A stretch of DNA of 64,000 bases, taken from positions 1,424,501 through 1,488,500 of the forward strand of contig NZ_AP023262.1 in assembly GCF_016756615.1 (NCBI RefSeq), read 5' to 3'. The DNA comes from Mesorhizobium sp. L-8-3. GTDB lineage: Bacteria > Pseudomonadota > Alphaproteobacteria > Rhizobiales > Rhizobiaceae. Of this stretch, positions 37,501 to 46,047 are shown one piece after another. Both the position numbers and the translations under genes were made by a program. The notes beneath the pieces are model-generated. The model was not told the DNA's origin, did not search any database, and saw only the letters and a list, made by a program, of their open reading frames with translations. Position 1 is the first letter of the stretch; each line of letters opens with the position of its first letter.

Positions 37501-37682
37501 TCCCGATAGCCTTCGAGGTGTTCTGGGGTCCGATGGCGTTCGCCATGATGGGCGGCATTATCGTGGGCACGCTGCTTACCTTGCTGTTCTTGCCGGCGCT
37601 CTACGTTGCCTGGTTCCGCATCAAAGCACCCTCACAGGTGGTGGAAGCGCTTCCAGCGGAGGCAGTGCATGAGCCGGCATAA
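34596..37682 (+). CDS. RND family multidrug efflux permease
   Basis: At 1028 residues this is a full-length inner-membrane RND pump with twelve expected membrane helices. There is one at the N-terminus, a cluster at about 330-480 containing GLLVDDAMIAVEMM with the proton-relay aspartates, another helix near 525, and a cluster at about 855-1010. Two large periplasmic loops carry the porter and docking domains. It is driven by the proton gradient. No outer-membrane factor is encoded nearby, so a chromosomal TolC-type protein must be shared. The operon is divergent from a TetR gene. Confidence 0.93.
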   Translation: MKSRFNLSDWAIEHSSLVWYFMIASAIAGVLAYISLGREEDPSFTIKTMVIAAQWPGATVEDTARQVTDRIEKKLEELDSLDYTRSQTTAGQAVVYVHLKDTAKSGDVPGIWVKVRNMIGDIKRDLPQGVAGPYFDDDFGDVYGNLYALTADGVTQRQLRDYVEDARTKVLTVPNVGKVNLIGAQDEVIFLEFSTREMAALGISQQEVVETLQAQNAITPSGVIEAGAERISVRVTGQFTSEEDLRGLNLRINDRFFRLSDIATISRGYVDPAQTLFRYKGEPAIGLAIGMKNGANLLEFGEALKEQIDRITRELPIGVGVHLVADQPVVVEEAVGGFTKALFEAVAIVLVVSFISLGMRAGLVVAISIPLVLALTFVVMQYTDISLQRISLGALIIALGLLVDDAMIAVEMMVARLEAGDTLRKAATAVYTSTAFPMLTGTLVTVASFIPVGLNSSNAGEFTFTLFVVIAASLLLSWMVAVVFTPLLGVALLPKTMKKHHDKPSRLATVFSRVLDGAMRWRWLTIVVTVAIFGASLYGMRFVEQQFFPSSDRPELLVDFTLPQNASIVDTKAQMDRFEAKLAGDPDIDHWSSYVGRSAVRFILSFDPQPSNPFYGQIVIVTKDIEARDRLRAKINTWAREEFAGLDVYTDLLAMGPPAGRPVQYRLSGPDVQKVRELSQDLAALIDEHPKVKDIGFNWNEPARVVKVAVLQDKARHLGVSSQDIAGVLNGVVGGTSITQVRDSIYLVEVLSRADAAERSSIETLQNLQLPGENGQSVPLAAVATFRYELEQPVIWRRGRLPTVTVRGSIVDATQPATIAQQLEPMVQAFAQALPVGYNVAVGGPVEESAKSQGPIAAVIPLMLFIMSTILMIQLQSFSRLFLVVAVAPLGLIGVVAAMLPSGAPMGFVAILGVLALIGILIRNSVILVVQIEDHRREGWDAWEAVVDATMHRTRPILLTAAAASLALIPIAFEVFWGPMAFAMMGGIIVGTLLTLLFLPALYVAWFRIKAPSQVVEALPAEAVHEPA

Positions 37683-37888
37683 ATCGCGCGCACACATGTT
37701 GGGCGCGGGTCCGGAGGTCAGTTCTTTGATCCGGGCCTTTGCAACGCCAGGCGAGCTTTGCCCGCAACAGCTCCGCTTGTTTCGGCGCGCTCCCAATAAT
37801 CCAAGGAACAAAAATCCCTATGCCCAGCAACCTGCCGCCCCGATCAAGGCGACGGGCAAGCGTAGTGGTCAAATAGCGGACCAAGATC

Positions 37889-38359
37889 ATGTCAATCATG
37901 CTGCAGTGGATCACGCTGGTCACCGCCTGCACAGCAATGGTCGCATCGGTAGCCGGCGCGTTCGTCAATACGCGGATCGCGAAATTGCAATTCAAGGCGA
38001 ACGTGCTGTCGGTCAATCGCCAGAAATGGGTCGAAGCAATGTGTGACCTCCTCGCGAGTCTCAACTCGCAGCTCCTGGCCGTAGCGACGATACGCCAGAC
38101 CCTGAATGAGCCGACCAACATCGTCATTGCGCGAGATCCCGAGCTCTACAGGCGCGTTGAGAATCTTCTGCGAACGGTCTCCAAGATTGAGCTTATGCTC
38201 AACCCGCTGGAGCACGACCATCAGCAGCTCAATGCCCTCATGAAGGAAGGGGTCGCTCAGCTCCGCTCGCCCTCGCCAGAGCAGGACGTTGAAGGTCGAG
38301 TCGATCTCATCAGCCACGATATCATCCAAATCTCTCAGACCATCCTGAAACGGGAATGA
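37889..38359 (+). CDS. Small membrane-anchored protein of unknown function
   Basis: The 156-residue product has one N-terminal membrane helix (MLQWITLVTACTAMVASVAGAFV) and a helical cytoplasmic region with a likely coiled coil (KLQFKANVLSVNRQKWVEAMCDLLASLNSQLLAV). It contains no catalytic motif. It is not clearly linked to its neighbours: about 200 bases separate it from the RND gene and 130 from the next gene. Confidence 0.6.
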   Translation: MSIMLQWITLVTACTAMVASVAGAFVNTRIAKLQFKANVLSVNRQKWVEAMCDLLASLNSQLLAVATIRQTLNEPTNIVIARDPELYRRVENLLRTVSKIELMLNPLEHDHQQLNALMKEGVAQLRSPSPEQDVEGRVDLISHDIIQISQTILKRE

Positions 38360-38488
38360 GTGCGGGTTAAGCGCGGCGAGTAGCTGAGTGTGGTCCTTGT
38401 TCGACCCAGGTGTCTGCGCTGCTGTTCCGCGCGATCTATGCCACCCGATATCCTGATCCCGTTGACAAGCATTGATATGGAGGGCGTG

Positions 38489-39706
38489 ATGCCCTGGAAG
38501 GCTAGGCGAGGACTTCACCGCTCGCTATGGAACTGCCGCTGGCGACCCATCCCGGCGAGACACCGCGAGTTTTCTCGGCTCGTATTCTCCGCGCTGGTCG
38601 CCCTCTGCCTGGCCGTCGCTGGCTGCGCGACCCGGACGGGCAACGTCTTTCAACCCCCGAAATCGGCCGCAAGCGAAGCCAGCCGAGTGCACATGGTGGC
38701 GGCGACCACGCGCAAGGCATCGAATGAACCCGGCGGGCTTTATTCAGGGGAGCGCGGAAACACGATTTCGCTGAACAGTCTCGTCGTATCGATACCTCCC
38801 GACCGAAACCGCAAGATCGGCAAGATCCAGTGGCCTTCGCGCATGCCGCCGAATCCAGAAAGAGAGTTCGCGGTCTTAAAGGTTGGCAAGGTCGTGTCCG
38901 AGAAGCAGGCGCATGAGTGGTTCCGCAAGAATCGGAACACCAAGCGACAGGTGCTCATCTTTGTGCATGGCTACAACAACAGCTACGCCGACGCCGTCTT
39001 TCGTCTCGCCCAAATCGTTCACGACTCCGGCGCCGATGCTGCGCCGATCCTCTTTGCATGGCCGTCGCGGGGCCGCGCTTTCGACTACCTCTACGACAAG
39101 GAAAGCGCCAATTTCTCGCGGCGGGCCCTGGAGGACCTTATCCTTCAAACGACACGTAGCCCTGATGTCGCAGACGTAACGGTTCTCGCCCATTCGATGG
39201 GAACATGGCTCGCGGCCGAGGCGCTGCGCGGCGTTGCCATGCGCGAGGGATCAATCCCGGCCAAGGTCAAAACCGTCGTGCTTGCATCCCCCGACATCGA
39301 TATCGACGTATTTCGTCGCCAGTTCATAGAGATGGGACCGAAGCGGCCGCTCTTTGCGATCCTGACGTCGACGCACGACAGGGCGCTCGGCCTGTCGCGC
39401 ATGCTGTCGGGGGGCGTAAGGCGGGTCGGCGGAACAGATCTCAAGCCCTACGCAGCTGTGCTGGCTCAGATGGGCGTTCGGGTCATCGACACCAGCGCTA
39501 TCGCGTCGAACGATCCACTCGGCCATACGACCTTTGCCGACGATCCCGAAATCGTGCGTCTGCTCGGGCGTCACCTGGCTGGGCAGTCCATGGAGGGCAC
39601 CAAGGGAAGCGTCGTCGGGCAAATGGGCGGCTCGGCGCAGGAGGCATTGAGACGGGACCTCTCGCCGAGGACCGGCGAACTTGTGGACGGCCGGGTCTTG
39701 TATTGA
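38489..39706 (+). CDS. Alpha/beta hydrolase lipoprotein (DUF900 type)
   Basis: ATG 38489 follows GGAGGG and gives 405 residues; ATG 38477 is also in frame. A signal region ends in a lipobox (LCLAVAGC). The hydrolase domain has VLIFVHGYNNSYADAVFRLAQ (oxyanion region), the nucleophile elbow AHSMG and a later LGHTTF histidine candidate. FAWPSRGRAFDYLYDKESA is typical of the DUF900 family of putative lipases or esterases. It would act at the cell envelope. The following patatin gene may once have been functionally linked. Confidence 0.82.
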   Translation: MPWKARRGLHRSLWNCRWRPIPARHREFSRLVFSALVALCLAVAGCATRTGNVFQPPKSAASEASRVHMVAATTRKASNEPGGLYSGERGNTISLNSLVVSIPPDRNRKIGKIQWPSRMPPNPEREFAVLKVGKVVSEKQAHEWFRKNRNTKRQVLIFVHGYNNSYADAVFRLAQIVHDSGADAAPILFAWPSRGRAFDYLYDKESANFSRRALEDLILQTTRSPDVADVTVLAHSMGTWLAAEALRGVAMREGSIPAKVKTVVLASPDIDIDVFRRQFIEMGPKRPLFAILTSTHDRALGLSRMLSGGVRRVGGTDLKPYAAVLAQMGVRVIDTSAIASNDPLGHTTFADDPEIVRLLGRHLAGQSMEGTKGSVVGQMGGSAQEALRRDLSPRTGELVDGRVLY

Positions 39707-39790
39707 ACCCCTTCCACGTCTCTCCAAGCTTCGAACGCACCGCTGGGCTCATCCCAAACTTTAGCAACTACGTCCAAGAAGGACCACCAG

Positions 39791-40847
39791 ATGAACGTTC
39801 ATTCTCAGAAGGATATCAGACTGGCGGAACGGCGCCTGCCGTTCGAATGTATTGCTCTCGTATTGCAGGGCGGGGGCGCGCTTGGGGCTTATCAGGCCGG
39901 CGTCTACGAAGCTCTCGCCGAAGCCGAGATTCATCCGGACTGGGTCGCCGGAGTTTCAATTGGGGCGATCAACTCGGCAATCATCGCTGGCAACGAACCA
40001 GCCGAAAGGGTTGCGAAGCTGCGCAGCTTCTGGCGCGAGATCACAGCAAACCCGTTGCTCGACTGGGCTGCCGCAACTCATTCATTCGCTCCGAAAGGCA
40101 ATCTGCCGCGCGCACTCTTCAATCAGTTCAGCGCGGGCTGTGCGGTCGTCGCTGGCGCCCCTGGCTTTTTCAGTCCGCGTCGTTTGCTCCCTGGCTCTAT
40201 CACGACGGGTCCCTTGAGGGCACGAGTTTCTACGAGACCAATCAACTGAAGAGCACTCTTGAGAGGCTTGTCGACTTCGACCGGATCAATGCCGGCGGGA
40301 TGCGCTTCAGCGTCGGTGCCGTGAACGTGCGCACCGGAAATTCTGTCTACTTCGACAATGAAAAACACACGATCCGCCCTAAGCACGTGATCGCCAGCGG
40401 ATCCCTTCCGCCCGGCTTCCCGCGGTCGAGATCGAGGGTGAATTCTATTGGGATGGCGGCCTTATCTCAAACACGCCGCTACAATGGGTTGTCGAGCACG
40501 GGCCGCGGCAGGACGCGATCGCCTTCCAGGTGGACCTTTGGAGTGCGCGAGGCGAACTCCCTCGCAATCTGGCCGATGTGGCGGCGCGGCAGAAGGAAAT
40601 CCAGTATTCAAGCCGCACACGTGCACAGGTTGACCAGTTCAAGCAGTATCAGCGTGCCCGACACGCACTTGCGAGCCTTCTTGAAAATTTAGTTCGTTTG
40701 GTCAGCTTCGCCATGCGTGGGCATCTCCTTGAAAGATTCCGCGCGCAAGCAAATCGTAAGCACGGCAGGGTAGGGTTTCGGCTGCCCCGTCGTAGCCGCG
40801 GGACTTATTATCGAATTCAAATTTATTTTGCGATTTCAGTAGCATAG
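39791..40847 (+). pseudogene. Degenerate patatin-like phospholipase (DUF3734 type)
   Basis: Three frames carry successive parts of one protein. The first (39791 on) has LQGGGALGAYQAGVYEAL and the serine motif GVSIGAINSA. The second, from about 40180, has GTSFYETNQLKSTLERLVDFDRIN and the VNVRTGNSVYFDN region. The third, from about 40425, has EIEGEFYWDGGLISNTPLQW with the catalytic Asp, then DLWSARGELPRNL. So at least two frameshifts interrupt it, and the 3' end past about 40690 is lost. It cannot make an active enzyme unless these are sequencing errors. Confidence 0.8.
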
Positions 40848-41985
40848 CGCGCAATCGGATAGAATCGGATAGTTTCGGCGAAACCGACTATTCATTCTCC
40901 GAAGGCATCCTTCAAACGTGCCGACTCGCGAGACGAACGGAGTGGCGGCTCATCCTGTTCGCTGACATGAACAATCTACGTCGGAACGCATCGTCCCATT
41001 TGAGCGGACCGCCATTAGCAGGATTATCATCGGGCCACGGATCACGCCGCACGACAAAACGGCCATATGGAACGCTGCCACGGCACGGCCACCTCATATT
41101 CCGGTCTGCGAGCGCGTCATAGACCGCGTTGTCGCTCGCCAAGAGATGCCTGGCTACGACAAGATCCAGGACGTGCGCCAGCTCGAATACTGGTTCCCAC
41201 ATTTGCGCGGGTCGTTTGGGTAGCTCGGTTTTATGCGGACCCAAACGCCACTGCATCGCCGCGAAGGTCGGCTTTCGCAACAATGCCGCCCGGCGACGCG
41301 GAAATCCTGCCGCCGCCTGGAGCATGAAAGGCCCGGCCGCATGCGCCAATCTTGATCCCTTTCACGCTGCGGACGCAGCCATCCACGACAAGGCCGATAC
41401 GCTCCCTGTTCGATCGGTCCAACCCGAAAGCGGAGGCGTCGTCGCTGTCGGATCGCTCTTGGTCGAACAGCACCCAACGTCTTCATCATTGCCCTGCTCT
41501 CGTGATGTCCGGCTGAACGCACGAGGATCTTCATTCTCTCCGCATGCAGAGCCGCGCACGCAGCCCTTGAAACGGGATGGGCGCTTTGCATCCTGTCCAA
41601 GGTCGCCGCTTTTGCTGTCCCGAACCCTTCCACAGCTGACCGGAGAACTGGAGGCCGGGCGCGGTAGGGAGCGGATCGCGTGACCGGTGGGGCCTCGAAC
41701 CCATGCCTGATGCTCGCGCTGGCAAGGACAATGGGCTGCGCTCGTCTCCGAAGCGCTTCGCCGCAGGACGACCCCCTCCGACTGACTGATCTCCTAAGCC
41801 CGTTCGGTTTCTGCCCGCAACCCGCGCGGCTCCGGACCGAGTTGTCGCGCAAGCGCGACTGCCCGCCCCACTCCGGGCCTTGCGGGTCAAGCTGACGCGC
41901 GCGTCAGTGCAGGCATCTCCCGCCGGTCTTGGCCGGGTCTCGTCGGAGGGAATGGTCCCTCGGACGGAAGCAACGGAGACCTAAA
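40848..41985. other. 1.1-kb stretch with no assigned gene
   Basis: The best candidate is a minus-strand frame in 40912-41241 with an ordered-looking core (VFELAHVLDLVVARHLLASDN, GRFVVRRDPWPDDNPANGG). It has no recognised family and no clear ribosome site. The start of the stretch repeats ATCGGATAG twice near 40855-40872. The rest shows overlapping short frames only. Confidence 0.4.
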
Positions 41986-42387
41986 ATGCAGAACATCGTC
42001 ATTCTTGCCGGCAACATCGGCCAGGACCCCGAAACCGTCACCACCGCCAGCGACACCCGCATCACCCGCTTCACGCTGGCCACCTCGCGCCCCCGCTACG
42101 CGGACGGCAAGGTTCTTCGGGACAACGACGGCTACCGGGTGCAGGACACCGAATGGCACCGCATCACCTGCTTCAACGGCCTCGCCAAGACGGTCCAACA
42201 GTATTGCGAGAAGGGAATGAAGGTGCTGGTCCGCGGGCGCATCCACTACACGAAATGGACCGACAAGGATGGCGTCGAACGCTACTCGACGGAGATCATC
42301 GCCGAGACGGTCGACTTCCTCAGCCGCGCCCGGGACGCCGACAGCAAGGGCGACAACCGCCCGGATGACGACGAGATCCCCTTCTGA
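41986..42387 (+). CDS. ssb: Single-stranded DNA-binding protein
   Basis: ATG 41986, preceded by GGAGACCTAAA, gives 133 residues. The OB fold is clear: MQNIVILAGNIGQDPE, ITRFTLATSRP, DTEWHRITCFNGLAKTVQQY, GMKVLVRGRIHYTKWTDKDG and AETVDFL. It ends with the acidic tail DDDEIPF that recruits partner proteins. It is shorter than chromosomal SSB, as expected for an element-borne copy. A strong terminator follows, into which a group II intron has inserted. Confidence 0.95.
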   Translation: MQNIVILAGNIGQDPETVTTASDTRITRFTLATSRPRYADGKVLRDNDGYRVQDTEWHRITCFNGLAKTVQQYCEKGMKVLVRGRIHYTKWTDKDGVERYSTEIIAETVDFLSRARDADSKGDNRPDDDEIPF

Positions 42388-42399
42388 CGGGGCTCGAAA

Positions 42400-42433
42400 G
42401 CCCGGCGGCGCAAGCCGCCGGGCCTTCTTCTTG
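42400..42433 (+). terminator. Rho-independent terminator of ssb
   Basis: GCCCGGCGG (42400-42408) pairs perfectly with CCGCCGGGC (42415-42423) around CGCAAG and is followed by the T-rich run CTTCTTCTT. The group II intron begins directly after it. Confidence 0.85.
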
Positions 42434-44371
42434 GTGCGCCAGGCATGGCGCGTAGCGCCGTGACTGGCGCTGTCTCGATCGCTGTGGTTGCGGTTGAGGT
42501 GACTTGGAGGTGAAAGTCCTCTGCGGGCCCTGGTGATGGGAACCGCTAGCCGAACAGCAAGGGCGTCGTCGCGAGGCGGGGTCTGAAGGAAGCTGTAGGC
42601 AAGGTGCCGGCCTGACGAACAGGAAGCGCATATGAGGCGTCCGCATCCGGGCAAGGGGGCCAAGTTACCCGAAGCCCAATATCACCCGGAGGGTGCGGCC
42701 GTATATGCGCCAGGTAGATGGCACGAAGGTCACGCGTCTTACCCTGGGAGCCTGCCGACCTGCCCCTGGTTTCAGGTGTGCTACCGGCGTCGCGAGACGT
42801 CGGGACGGGGCGGCAGGAGTCAGCAGAGGCCGTAGTAGCCGGACCGACGGCGAAGGGCCGAACATGGAGTGCCGGACGGAGGCCGGTCTTTCGATGGTGG
42901 GAACAGACGCAGAAGACGGGGCTGAGACGCTCCGCGCCCATGCCGAGAGTGGCGGCCGGAAGCCGCCAGGGCAGGCATTGGGTGCCTCAAACACCACGGC
43001 AGGACCGCTACCCTCTCGACCGGAGGCAGACGAGCGACTGATGGAGGTGATCGTCAGCCGCGAGAACATGATGGCGGCCTATGGCCCGGTGGTGGCGAAC
43101 AAGGGCGCGCCGGGCATCGACAAGATGACGGTCGCGCAACTGAAGCCTTACCTCGCGGCACACTGGCCGCGCATCAAGGAAGAGCTGCTGGCGGATCGTT
43201 ACAGGCCGGCGCCGGTGCGCGGGGTGGAAATCCCCAAGCCCGGCGGCAAGGGAATGCGCCAATTGGGCATCCCGACGGTGCTGGACCGGCTCATCCAGCA
43301 GGCGATGCATCAGGTGCTGATGCCGATCTTCGACCCGGACTTCTCCGCTTCCTCCTACGGCTTCCGGCCGGGGCGGAGCGCCCACGACGCGGTCCTGGCC
43401 GCCCGGTCGCATGTGGCCGGCGGCCGCCGCTTCGTGGTCGACCTCGATCTGGAGAAGTTCTTCGACCGCGTGAACCACGATGTCTTGATGGCACGCGTGG
43501 CACGCAAGGTTGCGGACAAGCGGGTGCTGCGGCTGATCCGCCGCTACCTGCAGGCCGGGCTGATGACGGGCGGGATCGCGACGGTGCGCAGCGAAGGCAC
43601 GCCGCAAGGCGGCCCGCTGTCGCCGCTGCTGTCGAACATCCTGCTCGACGACCTCGACAAGGAACTGGAGCGGCGCGATCATGCCTTCTGCCGCTACGCC
43701 GACGACTGCAATGTCTATGTGCGGTCGCGGCGTGCCGGCGAGCGGATCATGGCCTCGCTCACCCGCTTCCTCGCCGAGCGGCTGAAGCTCACGGTCAACG
43801 GGGTCAAGAGCGCCGTGGACCGACCGTGGAAGCGCACCTTCCTCGGCTACACCATGACCGGCCACAAGACACCGCGTCTTCTGATCGCGGGATCGAGCGT
43901 GGCGCGGCTGCGGGACAAGCTGAGGGCTGCGTTCCGCGCCGGGCGCGGTCGTGCCCTTGGCGCCACCGTCAAGGACTTCGCCCCTATCCTGCGCGGCTGG
44001 ATCGCCTATTTCCGGCTGACCGAAGGAAAAGGGATTCTCGAGGAACTGGACGGCTGGCTGCGGCGCAAACTGCGCTGCATCCTGTGGCGGCAATGGAAAC
44101 GACCGGCCACACGGTTCATGCGGCTGATGCAGCGCGGTCTGACGGAGCAACGTGCGCGTGACTCGGCCACCAACGGCCGTGGCCCCTGGTGGAACGCCGG
44201 GGCCAGCCACATGAACGATGCCTTCCGCAAGGCTTTCTTCGACCAGCTCGGGCTGATCTCGCTCCAACAGGAACTTCGACGCCTGATTTACACTTCATGA
44301 ACCGCCGTGTACGGAACCGTACGCACGGTGGTGTGGTAGGAGGGACGCCGCAAGGCTCCCTCCTACCCGAT
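42434..44371 (+). mobile_element. Group II intron, class C
   Basis: The element starts GTGCGCC, matching the GUGYG 5' end of group II introns, and lies immediately after the ssb terminator, the preferred target of class C introns. Near the 3' end the sequence CGCCGTGTACGGAACCGTA-CGCACGG fits a domain V hairpin. It is followed by a domain VI stem with arms TAGGAGGGA and TCCCTCCTA, ending at about CCCGAT. It encodes one reverse transcriptase/maturase. Boundaries were set by eye. All required parts appear present, so it may be active. Confidence 0.8.
42894..44300 (+). CDS. ltrA: Group II intron reverse transcriptase/maturase
   Basis: The reading frame is open from 42693; ATG 42894 is taken as the likely start, giving 468 residues, but the true start is uncertain. 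Reverse-transcriptase motifs are intact: NKGAPGIDKMTV, YRPAPVRGVEIPKPGGKGMRQLGIPT, YGFRPGRSAHDAV, VVDLDLEKFFDRVNHD, the GTPQGGPLSPLLSNILL block and the catalytic RYADDCNVY. A maturase domain X follows (GWIAYFRLTEGKG). No HNH endonuclease domain is seen, as usual for class C. It assists splicing and retrotransposition of its intron. Confidence 0.9.
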   Translation: MVGTDAEDGAETLRAHAESGGRKPPGQALGASNTTAGPLPSRPEADERLMEVIVSRENMMAAYGPVVANKGAPGIDKMTVAQLKPYLAAHWPRIKEELLADRYRPAPVRGVEIPKPGGKGMRQLGIPTVLDRLIQQAMHQVLMPIFDPDFSASSYGFRPGRSAHDAVLAARSHVAGGRRFVVDLDLEKFFDRVNHDVLMARVARKVADKRVLRLIRRYLQAGLMTGGIATVRSEGTPQGGPLSPLLSNILLDDLDKELERRDHAFCRYADDCNVYVRSRRAGERIMASLTRFLAERLKLTVNGVKSAVDRPWKRTFLGYTMTGHKTPRLLIAGSSVARLRDKLRAAFRAGRGRALGATVKDFAPILRGWIAYFRLTEGKGILEELDGWLRRKLRCILWRQWKRPATRFMRLMQRGLTEQRARDSATNGRGPWWNAGASHMNDAFRKAFFDQLGLISLQQELRRLIYTS

Positions 44372-44386
44372 TTCGCCAGAGGGGGT

Positions 44387-44661
44387 TTAGCCGTTCAGCG
44401 CATCCTTGACCGCCTTGGCCGGCGTGAAGGTCAGCTTCCTGGAAGCAGCGATCTTGATCGTCGCGCCGGTCGCGGGATTGCGGCCCTCGCGTGCCGGTGT
44501 CTCTTTTACCTTGAACTTGCCGAAGCCGGCGATACTGGTCTCGGCGCCGCTCGTGGCCGCATCGGAAATCAGCTTGAAGACTCTGTCGACGATGGTCTTG
44601 GCCTGAGCCTTGCTAATTCCCTGGTCGTCCGCGATCTTGCGATCTCGCTTGCGGTCGTCAT
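44387..44661 (-). pseudogene. HU-type DNA-binding protein gene with frameshift
   Basis: ATG 44661, preceded by GGAGAGGATC, opens MTTASEIA, the start of an HU-like protein. The rest continues one frame over: KIADDQGISKAQAKTIVDRVFKLI, then the DNA-binding arm AGFGKFKVKETPAREGRNPATG and KLTFTPAKAVKDALNG. One base missing at about 44637-44641 would restore a normal protein of 91 residues. It is downstream of and convergent with the intron and ssb. Either the gene is broken or the base is a sequencing error. Confidence 0.8.
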
Positions 44662-45123
44662 GGGGCGATCCTCTCCTTGTCTGGCTGCTCCTGTTCCGTT
44701 TGACCGCGAAGTTTCGCGAATTGGTAGCCTGGAAATCGCGCTGGCTACGCACATCTCCCGGTTTTCCCGCGCTTTCGAGGCGATAGACCTTCAATGACGG
44801 CGTCAGCCGCCGCGGGTCGCGCCGAGAGCGTCCAACGCGATAGCCCGTTGAGCGCGGAAGCAGCCGATCAAGACCATCATTGAGTCCGAGCGCTCCGGCA
44901 GCGCATCCACGGCATGTCCGGCTCAGGTTTGTCGGAAGCACATCCGCTCTTTGAGGCTGACCTTGGTTTCAATCACGGCCTCCACGGTCAACCCTGAAGG
45001 GTCGGACTATGCAAAGCATGCCGCCGCCGAGGACGAGCCTCAGCGGTGACCGCGGCCGTGGCCGAAACACGTGGGCGCCTGTCGAGCGGGAAGTCCTCCC
45101 GCCTCAAAACAGGAGCCGGAAAA
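44662..45123. other. Stretch without a recognisable gene
   Basis: Only short overlapping frames without domains or ribosome sites are present. The promoter of the HU gene should lie at its left edge. No repeat or RNA gene was seen. Confidence 0.45.
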
Positions 45124-45291
45124 ATGTCTTTCCCCGATGCGCATGCCTTCGCCTTCAGCCTCGCCGCCACGCTGATGGTCTCGATCGTCATCTTCCGCGC
45201 CGGCGACGGAACCCTTTCGGTCGTGCCCGCCCCGGAATTCGAAGGCGACGACGACGAGATCGTTACCGAGATAGATCTTTTCGCCCCTTGA
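45124..45291 (+). CDS. Small single-pass membrane protein
   Basis: ATG 45124 with AGGAGCC upstream gives 55 residues. There is one hydrophobic helix (AHAFAFSLAATLMVSIVIF) followed by a very acidic tail (EFEGDDDEIVTEID). The size and layout resemble small proteins of unknown function found next to DUF2285 genes in alphaproteobacterial ICEs. Confidence 0.55.
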   Translation: MSFPDAHAFAFSLAATLMVSIVIFRAGDGTLSVVPAPEFEGDDDEIVTEIDLFAP

Positions 45292-45656
45292 GGGCGAGGG
45301 AGCTTCGGCATCCTGATCAACCCGCAGGGAACGACGCCAAATGCCTCCGCCAAGCTTCCGAGAACATTGACGCTCGCCGATGCCTTGCCGCTCAACCGAG
45401 CCGACATATCGAGCGTTCAGCCTGCGAACCGGTGCTTGAAGCCCGATCCGTCTCGACTATCCACAAGACGCCGCCCCTCGTGGCAGCCGCGGCGACGCGT
45501 GACCGACATGAAATGCTGCGACTGTGGGAACAGTTATCGTCATTTGGCTATGACAGCATTCCCAGAATGTCACATGCCAATCGCGACCAAAGTATTGCGC
45601 CTCGATCATGTTGGGTGTTGGTGACCTGCAAGCGCGAAGACTTCGAGATCACGTCG
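45292..45656. other. Stretch without a recognisable gene
   Basis: No frame with a ribosome site, domain or convincing composition was found on either strand. The right end should contain the promoter of the DUF2285 gene. Confidence 0.4.
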
Positions 45657-45920
45657 ATGACCAAACCTGCCTTCCAGGACAGCCCCCCGCTGACCGACCG
45701 GGTCAACGCCTATGATGAGGCTCACCTGACGACCTACCTCCGTCTGCTCGACGCAGCCGAGGAAGGCGCTGACTGGCGCGAGGTGGTGCGCATCGTTTTC
45801 GGTCTCGATCCCGCCGTCGATCCGGATCGCGCCAGGCGTATCCACGACACGCACCTTGCTCGCGCGCGCTGGATGACAGACACCGGTTACCGCCATTTGC
45901 TTGACACGCGAATGCAGTAG
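45657..45920 (+). CDS. DUF2285 domain protein
   Basis: The 87-residue product matches the small DUF2285 proteins of alphaproteobacterial ICEs: PPLTDRVNAYDEAHLTTYLRLLDA, then WREVVRIVFGLDPAVDPDRARRIHDTHLARARWMTDTGY. The fold is helical and DNA-binding regulation has been proposed for the family. It is followed by a second, longer DUF2285-type gene, the usual order in these elements. Confidence 0.8.
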   Translation: MTKPAFQDSPPLTDRVNAYDEAHLTTYLRLLDAAEEGADWREVVRIVFGLDPAVDPDRARRIHDTHLARARWMTDTGYRHLLDTRMQ

Positions 45921-46047
45921 CCGGCTGCGGTTTGCGGTTGTTCTTTTGCCGGCTTCGCCACATTCCAACTATCTGGCTTGGCCGTGCTCCAGCTACGCCA
46001 ATACTCGAATGATCCCGAAGGCAACTACCGGCGGAGAGGATTTCGAG

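Noticed and set aside
39205..40692. 495-residue open frame across the hydrolase and patatin genes
   Set aside because: It is a shadow of the hydrolase; only a short middle part is the shifted patatin segment.
40912..41349. Possible minus-strand gene of up to 145 residues
   Set aside because: Part of the product looks ordered, but no family or ribosome site supports it, so it is only mentioned in the intergenic entry.
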